DNA of 64,000 bases from Phycisphaerae bacterium (lineage in GTDB: Bacteria; Planctomycetota; Phycisphaerae; UBA1845; UTPLA1), in NCBI GenBank assembly GCA_035275405.1, contig DATEMU010000002.1, positions 80,665 to 144,664 of the forward strand, in the 5' to 3' direction. Positions 26,393-35,368 of the stretch are shown one piece after another (within the stretch, counting starts at the first letter, position 1; each line of letters opens with the position of its first letter). Position numbers and translations under genes: made by a program. The notes beneath the pieces were generated by a model, which did no database searches, was not told where the DNA came from, and was given only the letters and a program-made list of their open reading frames with translations.

Positions 26393-28831
26393 CTAACGAA
26401 AACGGCCCCTGCGGGCAAGCCGGACGCCCGTCCATCCCGCGATGGTTACCACCAGGGCCAGCCCGCTGATCACGGCCCCCAGCAAGAAACTTCGTGGTCG
26501 ATATGCGAAAACAATTCTCGACCGACCCGCAGGTACCACGACGGAGCGGAACAGGTAATTCGCCGGGTAGATCGGCGACGGCGCGCCGTTTACGGTGGCG
26601 GCCCAGTCCTTGTCGTACATTTCGTTGAGCACGACGACGCGCGGTCGGGTCGTTTCGACTGACAACTCCACGCGATTGATATCGAACGAGGTAATCTCGA
26701 CGTGTTCCGATTCGTCGAGCGGCGCAGACGCCGGGAGGTCGACCGCGTTCTCGATCGCCGGACGGCCCAGCGGATCGGCGTCGGGCGAGGGTATGTGATC
26801 CAACGCGTCGTCCTCGGTCGCCACAACTTGCGGCGAAGCGGCGATGAACGCCCGGGGGCAGCGACCGCGGATATCGACGAGTACCCAGCCGGGTTGGGTC
26901 GGCCTCGACGGAAAGGAGGTGGGGGCAACGGACGAGGGCAGGTGCAGGGCGTCAATCGCCAGAAGATCCAAATACAAATCCGGGATCGCGCGGATCGTGG
27001 CCGACGCCTGAGAGTGCGCGGCGTCAAAGCCCTGGGTCGCGTTCAGGAAACGGTTGTAACGGCGGACCGTGTTGCCCATGTAACCGCCGACCGATGAGTA
27101 GTCGTATTTCATCGCCGCGTTGGGATACGCGGCCTGGTCGACGACGCGCACGGGATAGGGCGCTTCCGGCAGCGCTTTGAGAAACGCGTCGCTGACATCG
27201 GTCCTCGTCTCTTCATAGCGGTCGGTGAAGTGCGGTATGAATGTGAAGAAGTCTGCCAGAAGGAGCACGCCAAGTACGACGGCGCCCCATGAATGACAGC
27301 TCGACGCCTTGACGGCCGGCGTCGACCATCGTCGAAGCAAGCGAAGCGCGACCAGACATAAGAGTAGTAGCATGATCGAACGAATGAACTGCTGCGACGC
27401 GAAGCGCGCGGTCGAGGCGATCATCGCGGCATCCATCGTCGGCGCGCGGATTTCAGCGCGTTCCACTACCCAGGCGACCAATTTCCCCCAGGGGGACTCG
27501 GCCGCTGCTCCATTCCATGCGAAGACAAGCATCGCAAGGCAGACGGTGAGCGCAGCAGTTCCCAAATCAATCGTCCGGCTGAAAGCCTTGTGTTCAGGGC
27601 TGGATGGTGTTGCCGCTTCGGCGGGCCGGAGCATGCTGAGCCAGTATTGGAACCCGTGTGCGGCCAGAACCGCTAGGCAAAACACCGTCACGATCGCATG
27701 CTTGGCGGGGCTGCGAAAGACGTCGTAGAGAGGGACGTAATCGTAGAGAAGCTGATACAGCGGCGTGTTTCGACCGAGGCCGACGACGAGGAACAGGGCA
27801 GCGGGAATGCCCAGCGCCCAGCGCAGTCGCCTCGGCGCGGTCAAGAATCCCGTTACGGCGGCGAGCAGCGGCAGGATCCCAATGTAGAGCCACGACTCCC
27901 AGAAAAACGCCCGCCCCCAGAACTGACCGTCGCCGGGAGTGGGCGTGCGGCCGAAGAACTCGGGACAAAGCAGCGTGATGAAGCTCTCGGGCGGCAGGGA
28001 AAAGAAAGTGCAAAAGTCATAGGACGCCTTGCTGCGGAACGAGTGGCGGGCGAAGTCGAGCGACGGCAGCAATTGAACCGCGGCGACCGCGACCCCGAGC
28101 GCGATGAACATCCCGACCCAGAAGATGTCTTTTGCGCGTACCGGCGCCTCCGCGCCTCGGAAAGCGAGGGCGTGTAGCGCGATGTATAGCAAAAAAAAGA
28201 GCGAAAAGATGTAGGTCAGTTGCGGATACCCGGCGAATTGCAGCGTGGCGTATCCAACGGCCAGCCAGATCAGCCAGCCCCACCGCCGGTCACACAGATA
28301 CCGATGCCAGCAGCACAGCATGAATGGCAGCGCGGGCAGGGCGAGGACGATATTCGCGTGACCGGCGTAGATGCGGCCGATCGGGACGGAGGAAAAGCTC
28401 CAAACGATCGCACCCAGGACAGCGGCCGTTGGCCCCAGATCGATTGCCCGGAGATAGGCGTAGAAGGCAAGGCCGCCGAGCAGCAGGCACAGCAGGATCA
28501 TCGCGTTCATCGCCGCGCCGGTCGGCAGGAATAGGAACAGCGCGGAGAGGGGGTGGAAGACGGATGCCTGGCCCTCGCCGAGAAACGGCACGCCCAGCAT
28601 CACGTGCGGATTCCACAGCGGGACCTCGCCGCGCAGCCAGCAGCGCGCCGCGAAGTCGTGAAAGAAATAGAACTGCGACGGCCCGTCACAGGTCGCATTG
28701 CCCAATATGCTGCCGGAGGGACGGACGAGGATCGGAGCGAAGGGTGTCAAAAGAATGACACCCAGAAGAAACGGCGCGAAGAAGCCGGCCTTCCGCCGCA
28801 TCCGCGTGACCAGTCCATCGAAGCCCGACAT
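26393..28831 (-). CDS. YfhO family multi-spanning membrane protein
   Basis: About 12 hydrophobic segments in the first 560 residues, and a C-terminal soluble domain of ~250 residues. Family features include the early loop DGPSQFYFFHDFAARCWLRG with PLWNPHVMLGVPFLGEGQ, and the late VVVPAGRSRIVFAYRPRSF before the last helices. YfhO proteins are GT-C-like and take part in glycosylation of wall polymers in Firmicutes; the role here is not known. The start at 28831 lies seven bases after TACAAT (minus strand, 28844-28839), so a leaderless transcript is likely. The box sits just past the terminator of the upstream gene. Confidence 0.8.
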   Translation of the reverse strand: MSGFDGLVTRMRRKAGFFAPFLLGVILLTPFAPILVRPSGSILGNATCDGPSQFYFFHDFAARCWLRGEVPLWNPHVMLGVPFLGEGQASVFHPLSALFLFLPTGAAMNAMILLCLLLGGLAFYAYLRAIDLGPTAAVLGAIVWSFSSVPIGRIYAGHANIVLALPALPFMLCCWHRYLCDRRWGWLIWLAVGYATLQFAGYPQLTYIFSLFFLLYIALHALAFRGAEAPVRAKDIFWVGMFIALGVAVAAVQLLPSLDFARHSFRSKASYDFCTFFSLPPESFITLLCPEFFGRTPTPGDGQFWGRAFFWESWLYIGILPLLAAVTGFLTAPRRLRWALGIPAALFLVVGLGRNTPLYQLLYDYVPLYDVFRSPAKHAIVTVFCLAVLAAHGFQYWLSMLRPAEAATPSSPEHKAFSRTIDLGTAALTVCLAMLVFAWNGAAAESPWGKLVAWVVERAEIRAPTMDAAMIASTARFASQQFIRSIMLLLLCLVALRLLRRWSTPAVKASSCHSWGAVVLGVLLLADFFTFIPHFTDRYEETRTDVSDAFLKALPEAPYPVRVVDQAAYPNAAMKYDYSSVGGYMGNTVRRYNRFLNATQGFDAAHSQASATIRAIPDLYLDLLAIDALHLPSSVAPTSFPSRPTQPGWVLVDIRGRCPRAFIAASPQVVATEDDALDHIPSPDADPLGRPAIENAVDLPASAPLDESEHVEITSFDINRVELSVETTRPRVVVLNEMYDKDWAATVNGAPSPIYPANYLFRSVVVPAGRSRIVFAYRPRSFLLGAVISGLALVVTIAGWTGVRLARRGRFR

Positions 28832-28849
28832 CCGCGCGATTGTAACCGG

Positions 28850-28883
28850 GCAAGAAAACGCCGGGCCCGGTCCGGACCCGGCG
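28850..28883 (-). terminator. Terminator after the DUF1579 gene
   Basis: On the minus strand CGCCGGG and CCCGGCG pair around a GC-rich loop, followed by TTTTCTTG. It is about 24 bases past the stop, and almost touches the -10 box of the YfhO gene. Confidence 0.7.
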
Positions 28884-28906
28884 TCGAGCAATCAGCAGGG
28901 AGGGCG

Positions 28907-29566
28907 TCACTTCGCCCGAGTATACTCAATCTCCAGCGCCTTGTAGTCCTCGGCGGCGTGCAGATCGTAGATCGAGAACACGTGCTTGTCGTCGTCGATG
29001 ATCTTCGTCTGGTACTTCACCGTCCGGCCGCGGATGTCCAGCATCGCCTCGTCCATCTCGCCGTACATCGTGAGTGTCGTGCCCGCCGGGTCCAGCGCCC
29101 CGGACATCGTCAGCATATGCGTACCCTGGTTGTCGGCCCACGAGCCGGTGTACATATGGCGGAAGTTGTCGTAGCCCAAAAGGCCCAAGCCCTGGAATTT
29201 CTTCTTGGACATGGCGCCGGTCTCGTCCGGCATCATGATCTCTCCCTCAAACTCCTCGCGCAGGAACCGGTTGTCTAGGATCCATTTGATCCGCGACTTG
29301 CCCTCGCTGACCACCGGCGGCGCCCCCGGGCCCGCCATCCACATCTTCATCTTCGTATCCCATTCGCCGACAAAGCGGTCAAGCTTCTTGTGCATCGTCC
29401 CCGGCGTGGCGGCGTCTTTCCACTTCTTCATCATGGCGGCCATGTCCGGCATGCCCTCCGGCATCCCCGCGGGCTTGTCCTTTTTCTCCTGCGATTGGCT
29501 TTGCGCAGCGATCCATGCCAATCCGACGATGGCCACCAGGCCGGCGATCAGTGACTTCCTACTCAT
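28907..29566 (-). CDS. Secreted DUF1579 family protein
   Basis: Signal-peptide-like N-terminus (MSRKSLIAGLVAIVGLAWIAA), a short Met/Lys/Pro-rich linker, then a lipocalin-like beta domain with the DUF1579 signature GEWDTKMKMWM, NRFLREEFEGE, GLGLLGYDNFRHMYTGSW and TMYGEMDE. DUF1579 proteins are found across planctomycetes and have no established function. The upstream frame extends 30 codons further, but the chosen ATG starts the signal peptide and follows AAAGGACAACGGAC. It is the last gene before the terminator at 28883. Confidence 0.8.
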   Translation of the reverse strand: MSRKSLIAGLVAIVGLAWIAAQSQSQEKKDKPAGMPEGMPDMAAMMKKWKDAATPGTMHKKLDRFVGEWDTKMKMWMAGPGAPPVVSEGKSRIKWILDNRFLREEFEGEIMMPDETGAMSKKKFQGLGLLGYDNFRHMYTGSWADNQGTHMLTMSGALDPAGTTLTMYGEMDEAMLDIRGRTVKYQTKIIDDDKHVFSIYDLHAAEDYKALEIEYTRAK

Positions 29567-29662
29567 GTCCGTTGTCCTTTCGTCCCCCGGTTGGCGAGCA
29601 GGCTGCACGCCGGCCGACGCAGCCGGGAGAAGCCCTCGGTCATTTCGATCTCGCAACCGCCG

Positions 29663-30184
29663 TCACCGAACCAGATGCGGCGGGATGGTTTTGCACTTGT
29701 AGCTTCGCTTTTCCAGCGGAAACACCCCCGGGGTAAACCGGCCATCCGCACCGACATTGGCCGCGCATTTGGGGATGAGCCGCTTCACAATTGTGCCCCA
29801 GCAGAAGGAAAGCATGAACCGCTGATACCACGCGTGGGTATGAGTCAGGCCGGAGTGGTCCAACGTCAGGCGCGTCCCGCCGTCCTCTGCAGCGAGAACC
29901 CAGGAGACGATCGAGGGTGCAGGTCGGGCGTCCCCCGCCTTTTTCGGCCCTGGCATCCATGAATACACCAGTCGCCGCGGCGACTCAACCTCCAGGACCT
30001 CGCATTCGTTGATATTGGGGAAACCCGGCAAGGGGTCGACTTGGAAAACGAACTTGTGCCCAACCACGGGCTTGAAATCATTGGGCATCAGCCATTCCGC
30101 GAGGGCCCGTGGGTCGGTCAGAGCGCCCCAGACCCTCTCGGGCGCGTAGGGGTAAAATGCAGTCTTGTGAATTGCAGCGAGCAT
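29663..30184 (-). CDS. SRPBCC/AHSA1 family protein, second copy
   Basis: A 173-residue START-like ligand-binding protein: YAPERVWGALTDPRALAEW, then LEVESPRRLVYSW and GGTRLTLDHSGLT, and a C-terminal extension with LIPKCAANVGADGRFTPG and YKCKTIPP. It is a near copy of the next gene upstream, the two aligning without gaps over the full length. It starts in a TGATG overlap with a relic of the arsR 3' end, which was duplicated with it. Ligand unknown. In ArsR/SRPBCC pairs the second protein is often linked to stress or organic compound handling, but nothing here defines it. Confidence 0.82.
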   Translation of the reverse strand: MLAAIHKTAFYPYAPERVWGALTDPRALAEWLMPNDFKPVVGHKFVFQVDPLPGFPNINECEVLEVESPRRLVYSWMPGPKKAGDARPAPSIVSWVLAAEDGGTRLTLDHSGLTHTHAWYQRFMLSFCWGTIVKRLIPKCAANVGADGRFTPGVFPLEKRSYKCKTIPPHLVR

Positions 30185-30243
30185 CAGTCGAACTCCATCG
30201 TCATGTAGCCGTGTATTGGGGCAACTGGCTCGTTTGCGGCTTT
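30185..30243 (-). pseudogene. Duplicated relic of the arsR C-terminus
   Basis: Encodes KAANEPVAPIHGYMTMEFD, matching the true ArsR tail KTANEPIATIHRQMTMEID at 30785-30843. It has no start of its own. It shows that the duplicated unit of about 600 bp began inside arsR. Confidence 0.75.
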
Positions 30244-30263
30244 CACCGATCTCGAACCCGCCG

Positions 30264-30785
30264 TCATCGAACCAGGTGCGGGGGTATGGTCTTGCACTTG
30301 TAGCACCGCTTTTCCAGGGGAAACGCGCCCGGGGTAAACCGGCCGGCGGCATCGACGTTGGCCGCGCACTTCGGGATCCACCGCTTCACCATTGTCCCCC
30401 AGCCGAAGCGAAGCATGAAGCGTTGCCACCAGGGGTGGGATTGGGTCAGGCCGGTGTGGGAAAAGGTCAACCGCGTACCGGTTCCCTCCGCAGCCAAGGC
30501 CCAAGATACGGTCGAAGGCGTCGGACGAACAGAACCCGCCTTTTTCAACACTGGCGTCCACGAATATACAAGCCTCCGGGGAGGCTCGACCTCCAGGACC
30601 TCGCACTCCGTGAGTTCGTTACAGCCCGGCATGGGATCGACCTGGAAGACGAACTTGTGGCCGACGACGGGCTTAAAGTCGTTGGGCATGAGCCACTCCG
30701 AAAGGGCCCGAGGGTCGGTCAGGGCGACCCACACTCTTTCGGGCGGGTAGGGGTAGAACGCGGTTTTGTGTATAGCGTCGAGCAT
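30264..30785 (-). CDS. SRPBCC/AHSA1 family protein, first copy
   Basis: The START-like fold protein directly coupled to arsR: its ATG shares a base with the arsR stop (TAATG), so translation is probably coupled. Motifs are YPPERVWVALTDPRALSEW, LEVEPPRRLVYSW, GTRLTFSHTGLT and WIPKCAANVDAAGRF. Being the copy in the original position, it likely keeps the ancestral role. Differences from the second copy are spread evenly and many are conservative, so both look functional. Confidence 0.85.
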   Translation of the reverse strand: MLDAIHKTAFYPYPPERVWVALTDPRALSEWLMPNDFKPVVGHKFVFQVDPMPGCNELTECEVLEVEPPRRLVYSWTPVLKKAGSVRPTPSTVSWALAAEGTGTRLTFSHTGLTQSHPWWQRFMLRFGWGTMVKRWIPKCAANVDAAGRFTPGAFPLEKRCYKCKTIPPHLVR

Positions 30786-31153
30786 TAGTCGATCTCCATA
30801 GTCATTTGTCTATGTATTGTCGCAATCGGCTCGTTCGCGGTCTTCAGGTGCTCACCCAGGGCATCCAGGCGGTGATCCCAAAAACGGTTGTACGTGGCAA
30901 TCCAGGAAGTGATTTCCCGTAAATATATAGGTGTTATCCTATATATCCGCTTTCTTCCCAGCTTTCGGACCGCTACCAGGCCAGCCTCGCGCAATACCCG
31001 CAAGTGTTCGGAAATCGAGGGTTGGCTGATCTGAAACCCGGCGACCAATTCCAAAACTGCCTTGTCCCCCTCGACCAGCAGATCGAGTATCCTGCGCCGC
31101 GTCGGGTCAGCAACTGCATGAAAGACGTCCCCGGTGGCTGTGCTCCTGGCCAT
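30785..31153 (-). CDS. ArsR family transcriptional regulator
   Basis: Winged-helix repressor: HAVADPTRRRILDLL, helix-turn-helix QISQPSISEHLRVLREAGLV, wing KLGRKRIYRI. It lacks the Cys pairs of metal-sensing ArsR proteins, and like others coupled to SRPBCC genes it may respond to something else. The start at 31153 lies seven bases after TATATT; an in-frame ATG six bases upstream would fall at or before the expected transcription start. A palindrome inside the gene (30923-30946) is AT-rich like the promoter and could be a second binding site. Confidence 0.85.
   Translation of the reverse strand: MARSTATGDVFHAVADPTRRRILDLLVEGDKAVLELVAGFQISQPSISEHLRVLREAGLVAVRKLGRKRIYRITPIYLREITSWIATYNRFWDHRLDALGEHLKTANEPIATIHRQMTMEID
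30923..30946. promoter_or_regulatory. Perfect palindrome inside arsR
   Basis: ATATATAGG-TGTTAT-CCTATATAT, nine-base arms with a six-base centre. Encodes part of the wing region (IYRITPIY). It is strikingly AT-rich for this GC-rich gene and shares TATAG/CTATA elements with the arsR promoter. Confidence 0.6.
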
Positions 31154-31160
31154 GGCCATA

Positions 31161-31190
31161 AATATACATAGGCTAACGTCTATATGTCAA
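31161..31190 (-). promoter_or_regulatory. arsR promoter and probable operator
   Basis: On the minus strand: TTGACA (31190-31185), 18 bases, TATATT (31166-31161), then the ATG at 31153 seven bases later. The spacer holds an imperfect inverted repeat (ACATATAG and CTATGTAT), which fits an operator overlapping the promoter. Confidence 0.72.
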
Positions 31191-31208
31191 GGGCATAGCC
31201 AAGATTTC

Positions 31209-31237
31209 TTGTGAATCAACCGCACCGGGCTTAGATT
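31209..31237 (+). promoter_or_regulatory. Promoter of the TPR membrane protein gene
   Basis: TTGTGA (31209-31214), a 17-base spacer, TAGATT (31232-31237), then six bases to the ATG. No ribosome binding site fits, so the transcript is probably leaderless. Confidence 0.6.
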
Positions 31238-31243
31238 GACCGG

Positions 31244-33235
31244 ATGTCTCCACCTGCCAATCCCGGCAAGACTGGCCACTGGCTTCCCGTCCTAGCCATG
31301 GGTGCAGCCCTCGCCTGTACCGTTTTTCTGGTCCACTTCCCTGCTCTCAATGCCAAGGCTCTTCTTTTTGACGACGAGCAATACCTGACAAAAAACATCC
31401 TGGTTCAGCAGCCCGGTTGGGCCAGCGCCAGGCGGTTTCTCGCAGAGATCTTCAAACCCTCCACGGTCGGCGGCTACTACCAGCCTCTCACCATGATCTC
31501 GCTCATGCTCGATTATCCCTTGGCGTCGGGCCCGACTGACGTTCGGCCCTTTCATCGCACGAGCCTGATCTTCCACGCCCTGAACACGGTGCTGTTGTTT
31601 CTGCTCCTACGATGGTTGTTCTCAGGGCCCGCCCAGGACGGTCGGCGACCTGGGCCGGCCATCCTCTGGCCCGCCGCCTTCGTCGCGCTGCTATTCGGCA
31701 TCCACCCCCTCACTGTCGAGCCGATCCCCTGGGTCGGGGAACGCAAGACGCTCCTCGCGACCCTCTTCGCGCTGATCAGTTTGATCTGGTACGTCCGATG
31801 GGTCCGATCGACGCGTTGGACGGCAATGGCCGGATCGCTCGTCGCGTTTGTCTTGGCGCTCTTGTCGAAGCCGACCGTCACACCACTTCCATTGCTTCTG
31901 GTCTTGCTGGATATCTGGCCTCTGCGGCGATTCTCTCGCCGCTCGCTCTTCGAGAAGATTCCGTTTCTCGTCATCGCCGCCCTCTCCGCCGTCATCACCT
32001 TCGTCTCCCAGGCTCGCTCGGCCGCCGTTCACCTCCCGCAGGACTATGGACCCGGGCGCATCCCGCTCGTTCTGGCCCACAACATCGTCTTTTATCTCTA
32101 CAAGATCGTCTGGCCCCACGACCTCTCGACGCACTACCCCTATCCCGATCCGCTGACCCTGTCCCATCCGATGATCCTCGCCGGGGCGATCGGGACCGTT
32201 CTACTGATGGTTATCCTCGCGGTGTCGCTCCGCTGGACGCGCGCCGCCGCGATCAGTTGGCTGTTCTTTTTCATCGCCATCCTCCCGACCATGCAGATCG
32301 TGGGGTTTTCCAACGTCATCGCCTCGGACAAATACGCGTACTTCCCCTCGCTGGGGATCTGTCTCTTTGTCGCCTGGCTTCTGTCGCGAATGTGGAGTAT
32401 CTCGGATCGATCCACGCGGCTGCGGCGTATCGCCATTACGCTCGTGGTCCTCCTGATCGCCGCCGCCGAAGCCCGCGCCACGCGCGGCTATCTCGAGAAG
32501 TGGCGGACGACCGAGTCTTTCTACCGCCACATGATTTCTCTCGCGCCGCAAGCCGCCCCGCTCTACAACGATCTGGCCGCCGACGCCGCGCGCCGCGGTC
32601 TGCACGACACGGCGGCGTTGCGCTTTCGTCAGGCCATCCATCTGGATCCGGAAAACGGCTGGTTTCGTTCCAACTACGGCGCCGTCCTCTTTGAGCAGGG
32701 CAAGCTCAATGAAGCGGCGGCGGAATACCGCGAGGCGCTGCGTCTGAATCCCGAATTAGCCGACGCGGCCAACAACCTGGGACTGGTGTTAGCGCGACAA
32801 GGGAACCTCGATGAAGCCGAGACCTTTTTCCGGCAATCCCTTTCAAAGAAAAATGAAGTGCCCGACACGCACAACAACCTCGCCGCGCTGCTCCTGCTCA
32901 AGGGGAAGAACGAGGAGGCCGCCGCATCGGCCGCCGAAGCCGTGCGTCTCAATCCGCACCACGCCGAAGCGCAATTCAACCTCGGCCTGGCCCGCGCCCG
33001 CCAGGGCCAACTCGACGAAGCGCTGAGCCGCTTCGATGAGGCCGTTCGCCTTCGACCGGACTACATCGACGCGCTCATCGGCCGTGCGGACGTCTTCACC
33101 ATGCGCCAGGACTGGGACCGTGCCGAGGAAGCCTATCGCGCCGTCCTGCGGTTGCGACCGGATCACGAGTCGGCCCGGCGTGGTCGGGACCGCGCCCTGG
33201 CGCGGCGCGCCGCAACCACGCAATCCTCGCAGTAA
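31244..33235 (+). CDS. TMTC-like multi-spanning membrane protein with C-terminal TPRs
   Basis: About ten hydrophobic segments in residues 1-420, with an early luminal loop FDDEQYLTKN containing the acidic pair typical of GT-C mannosyltransferase-type proteins. Residues ~430-650 form TPR repeats (e.g. AAEYREALRLNPELADAANN, AAEAVRLNPHHAEAQFNLG). The combination resembles the TMTC/DUF1736 family of protein O-glycosyltransferases. The sugar donor and substrates are unknown here. It is divergent from arsR, with about 85 bases between start codons. Its own promoter lies at 31209-31237. Confidence 0.78.
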   Translation: MSPPANPGKTGHWLPVLAMGAALACTVFLVHFPALNAKALLFDDEQYLTKNILVQQPGWASARRFLAEIFKPSTVGGYYQPLTMISLMLDYPLASGPTDVRPFHRTSLIFHALNTVLLFLLLRWLFSGPAQDGRRPGPAILWPAAFVALLFGIHPLTVEPIPWVGERKTLLATLFALISLIWYVRWVRSTRWTAMAGSLVAFVLALLSKPTVTPLPLLLVLLDIWPLRRFSRRSLFEKIPFLVIAALSAVITFVSQARSAAVHLPQDYGPGRIPLVLAHNIVFYLYKIVWPHDLSTHYPYPDPLTLSHPMILAGAIGTVLLMVILAVSLRWTRAAAISWLFFFIAILPTMQIVGFSNVIASDKYAYFPSLGICLFVAWLLSRMWSISDRSTRLRRIAITLVVLLIAAAEARATRGYLEKWRTTESFYRHMISLAPQAAPLYNDLAADAARRGLHDTAALRFRQAIHLDPENGWFRSNYGAVLFEQGKLNEAAAEYREALRLNPELADAANNLGLVLARQGNLDEAETFFRQSLSKKNEVPDTHNNLAALLLLKGKNEEAAASAAEAVRLNPHHAEAQFNLGLARARQGQLDEALSRFDEAVRLRPDYIDALIGRADVFTMRQDWDRAEEAYRAVLRLRPDHESARRGRDRALARRAATTQSSQ

Positions 33236-33322
33236 AACCGCTGTTTTCGCGTCCCTTCCGCGACCACGCTATACTGGAATTACAACGAAAGGTTCCATCC
33301 CAGGTCTTTCCCGGAGGTCGCA

Positions 33323-34045
33323 ATGAGCAGCGCGGATATCGAGCTACGAGGTGTTCGCAAGGTCTATCAGAAGGACCGTATCGATATTCCCGTCCTCGAA
33401 GGCCTGAATCTCGACATCCGCGCGGGGGAATTCGTCGTCCTCATGGGCCCCAGCGGCTCGGGAAAATCGACGCTTTTGCACCTCATCGGTGGCCTGGATT
33501 CACCGACGGCGGGTTCGGTCCGCGTCGGCGATGCCCGGCTCGAAGCCATGTCGGAACGCGAGCGGACGAGCTGGCGCAGCCGCCACGTCGGCTTCATCTT
33601 TCAGATGTACCACCTCGTGCCGGTCCTGACGGCGGCGCAGAACGTCGAGTTGCCGCTCCTGCTTTTCAAGATGTCCTCGGCCGAGCGCCACGAGCGTGTG
33701 GAGACGGCGCTCAACGTCGTTGGTCTCGCGGATCGCATGGACCATCGCCCCAACCAGCTCTCGGGCGGTCAGGAGCAGCGCGTGGCCATCGCCCGGGCGA
33801 TCGTGACCGACCCGGATGTCATCCTCGCGGACGAACCGACGGGCGATCTGGACGCGAAGACGTCGGAGGAGATTCTGAACCTGCTCAACGTGCTCAATAC
33901 GGACATGGGCAAGACAATCCTGATGGTGACGCACGATCCGCGGGCGGCTTCTCACGGTCAGCGGACCGTGCATCTCGACAAGGGCGTTTTGGAGCGCGAA
34001 GAAATCAACTCGGCCCGGCCTCGAATGGCCGCCGCGGCGAGCTAG
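33323..34045 (+). CDS. ABC transporter ATP-binding protein, MacB/LolD type
   Basis: Cytoplasmic ATPase of a tripartite efflux or lipoprotein-type exporter. Walker [11 protein letters not shown]-loop [11 protein letters not shown], signature [14 protein letters not shown] (Glu in place of the more usual Gln-Gln/Arg order), Walker [14 protein letters not shown]-loop [13 protein letters not shown] lies five bases before the ATG. First gene of an operon of one ATPase, four permeases and one adaptor. The TATACT at 33270-33275 is a possible promoter. A palindromic repeat separates it from the first permease. Confidence 0.92.
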   Translation: MSSADIELRGVRKVYQKDRIDIPVLEGLNLDIRAGEFVVLMGPSGSGKSTLLHLIGGLDSPTAGSVRVGDARLEAMSERERTSWRSRHVGFIFQMYHLVPVLTAAQNVELPLLLFKMSSAERHERVETALNVVGLADRMDHRPNQLSGGQEQRVAIARAIVTDPDVILADEPTGDLDAKTSEEILNLLNVLNTDMGKTILMVTHDPRAASHGQRTVHLDKGVLEREEINSARPRMAAAAS

Positions 34046-34052
34046 TGCAATG

Positions 34053-34174
34053 TCTCAATTGAACTTGCAGGCCCAGGGGTGGCACGGTCTGACCGCGAAG
34101 CGGGCAGGCCGTGTTGGGCATGCGCACCACGGCCTCGCTGCTGCGAGACCGTGCCACCCGAATTGTGAATTGAG
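34053..34174. repeat. Cruciform palindromic repeat, copy 2
   Basis: Opposite orientation to the copy at 871-986. The core 34077-34159 has outer arms GGGTGGCACGGTCT and AGACCGTGCCACCC with inner hairpins CCGCGAAGCGG and CTCGCTGCTGCGAG. The outermost CTCAATT and AATTGAG also pair. Its end supplies the GAGG that precedes the permease ATG at 34181. Confidence 0.82.
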
Positions 34175-34180
34175 GCGACA

Positions 34181-35353
34181 ATGACCACGACGTACGTGCT
34201 CATGCAGAACCTGCGGCGCAATCCGCTGCGAACCGCGCTCACGGCCGTGGCGTTCGCCCTGCCGATGGCGATCTTCGTCGCGGCGATCTCGTTCGTCGTG
34301 GCGATGGCCGAAATCGGCAAGGCGAATGCCAAAGAACTGCGGATGGCCGTCCATCACAAGACGACGGTCATCAACATGCTGCCCGAGGGCACGCGAAAAA
34401 AAATCGAGGCGATGGACCCGGACGAGAAGCGACTCGTCGCAATCTGTGGGATGCGCTGGTTTGGCGGAAAAGTGCCCAATACCCAGAACGCGATTCAAAG
34501 CCTGGCGGCGGACCCGGACACGTTTCCCCTTGTTTACACCGACGCGGAAATGAGCGAAGCAGATAAGGAAGCATGGAATAAAGACCGCCAGGCGTGCGTC
34601 ATTGGTTACGGCGTCGCGGAGACCTACGGCTGGTCGCCGGGGAGCCGAATCGTCCTCAAAAGCTCGGTGCCCCCCTATCTGGAACTCGAATTTCACGTCA
34701 TCAAGATCCTGGCGACAAAATCGCGGGCCAATGTCCTTTATTTCCGGCGCGATTTCCTGGCCGAGTCGCTGAAAGAGGCCGGGGAGGTCAACCATGCGTC
34801 GTGCAACATCTTCTGGATCAAATGCCGCGATGTGGAGTCGATGCGCTCGCTACAGACCGAAATCGACGCGACCTTCGCCAACAGTCCCAACGAAACAAAA
34901 TCGGAAGACGAAAACGCCTTCGGCGCGAGCTTCGCCCAGGCGGCGGGAAATCTGCCGGGCCTGATGCAAGCCATGGCCATCGTCGTTGTCGTCATCATCG
35001 CTCTCGTGGCGGGCAACACCATGATGATGAGCTTCCGCGATCGCACGCGCGAACTCGCCGTGTTCAAGGCCATCGGCTTCCAGAACCGGCGCATCTTCCT
35101 CATCGTCCTGGGCGAGAGCGTGTCCATGGCGCTGCTCGGCGCGATCATCGGCATCGTCCCTGCCGTCATCTTCCTCTACCTTTTCCCCATTCGCCAAATG
35201 GGGCTTCTGCCGATCAGCGCGCTGACCGTCTCGCCGGTGTCGGTCATTGGGTCACTGGTCATCGCCTTGTTGGTCGGGTTGGCCGCGGGTTTGACGCCCG
35301 CCGTCCGCGCGCTGCGCTTGCGTACCGTCGATGCGTTGCGAAACGTCGCTTAG
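34181..35353 (+). CDS. FtsX-type ABC permease, pair 1 member A
   Basis: MacB/FtsX architecture: one membrane helix near residues 18-48, a large periplasmic domain, then three C-terminal helices (~265-375). NLRRNPLRTALTAVAF begins it, and the periplasmic part has LPEGTRKKIEAMDPDE and DPDTFPLVY. It aligns throughout with the permease at 36581 (shared LPEG, DPDTF, KDRQA and SVPPY), which shows a pair duplication. GAGG six bases before the ATG comes from the flanking repeat element. Confidence 0.85.
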   Translation: MTTTYVLMQNLRRNPLRTALTAVAFALPMAIFVAAISFVVAMAEIGKANAKELRMAVHHKTTVINMLPEGTRKKIEAMDPDEKRLVAICGMRWFGGKVPNTQNAIQSLAADPDTFPLVYTDAEMSEADKEAWNKDRQACVIGYGVAETYGWSPGSRIVLKSSVPPYLELEFHVIKILATKSRANVLYFRRDFLAESLKEAGEVNHASCNIFWIKCRDVESMRSLQTEIDATFANSPNETKSEDENAFGASFAQAAGNLPGLMQAMAIVVVVIIALVAGNTMMMSFRDRTRELAVFKAIGFQNRRIFLIVLGESVSMALLGAIIGIVPAVIFLYLFPIRQMGLLPISALTVSPVSVIGSLVIALLVGLAAGLTPAVRALRLRTVDALRNVA

Positions 35354-35368
35354 AAGGGAATCGAATCC

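Noticed and set aside
34053..34174. Insertion sequence between ATPase and permease
   Set aside because: It is only about 120 bp, with no transposase and no target duplication that I could see. Classed as a non-autonomous repeat.
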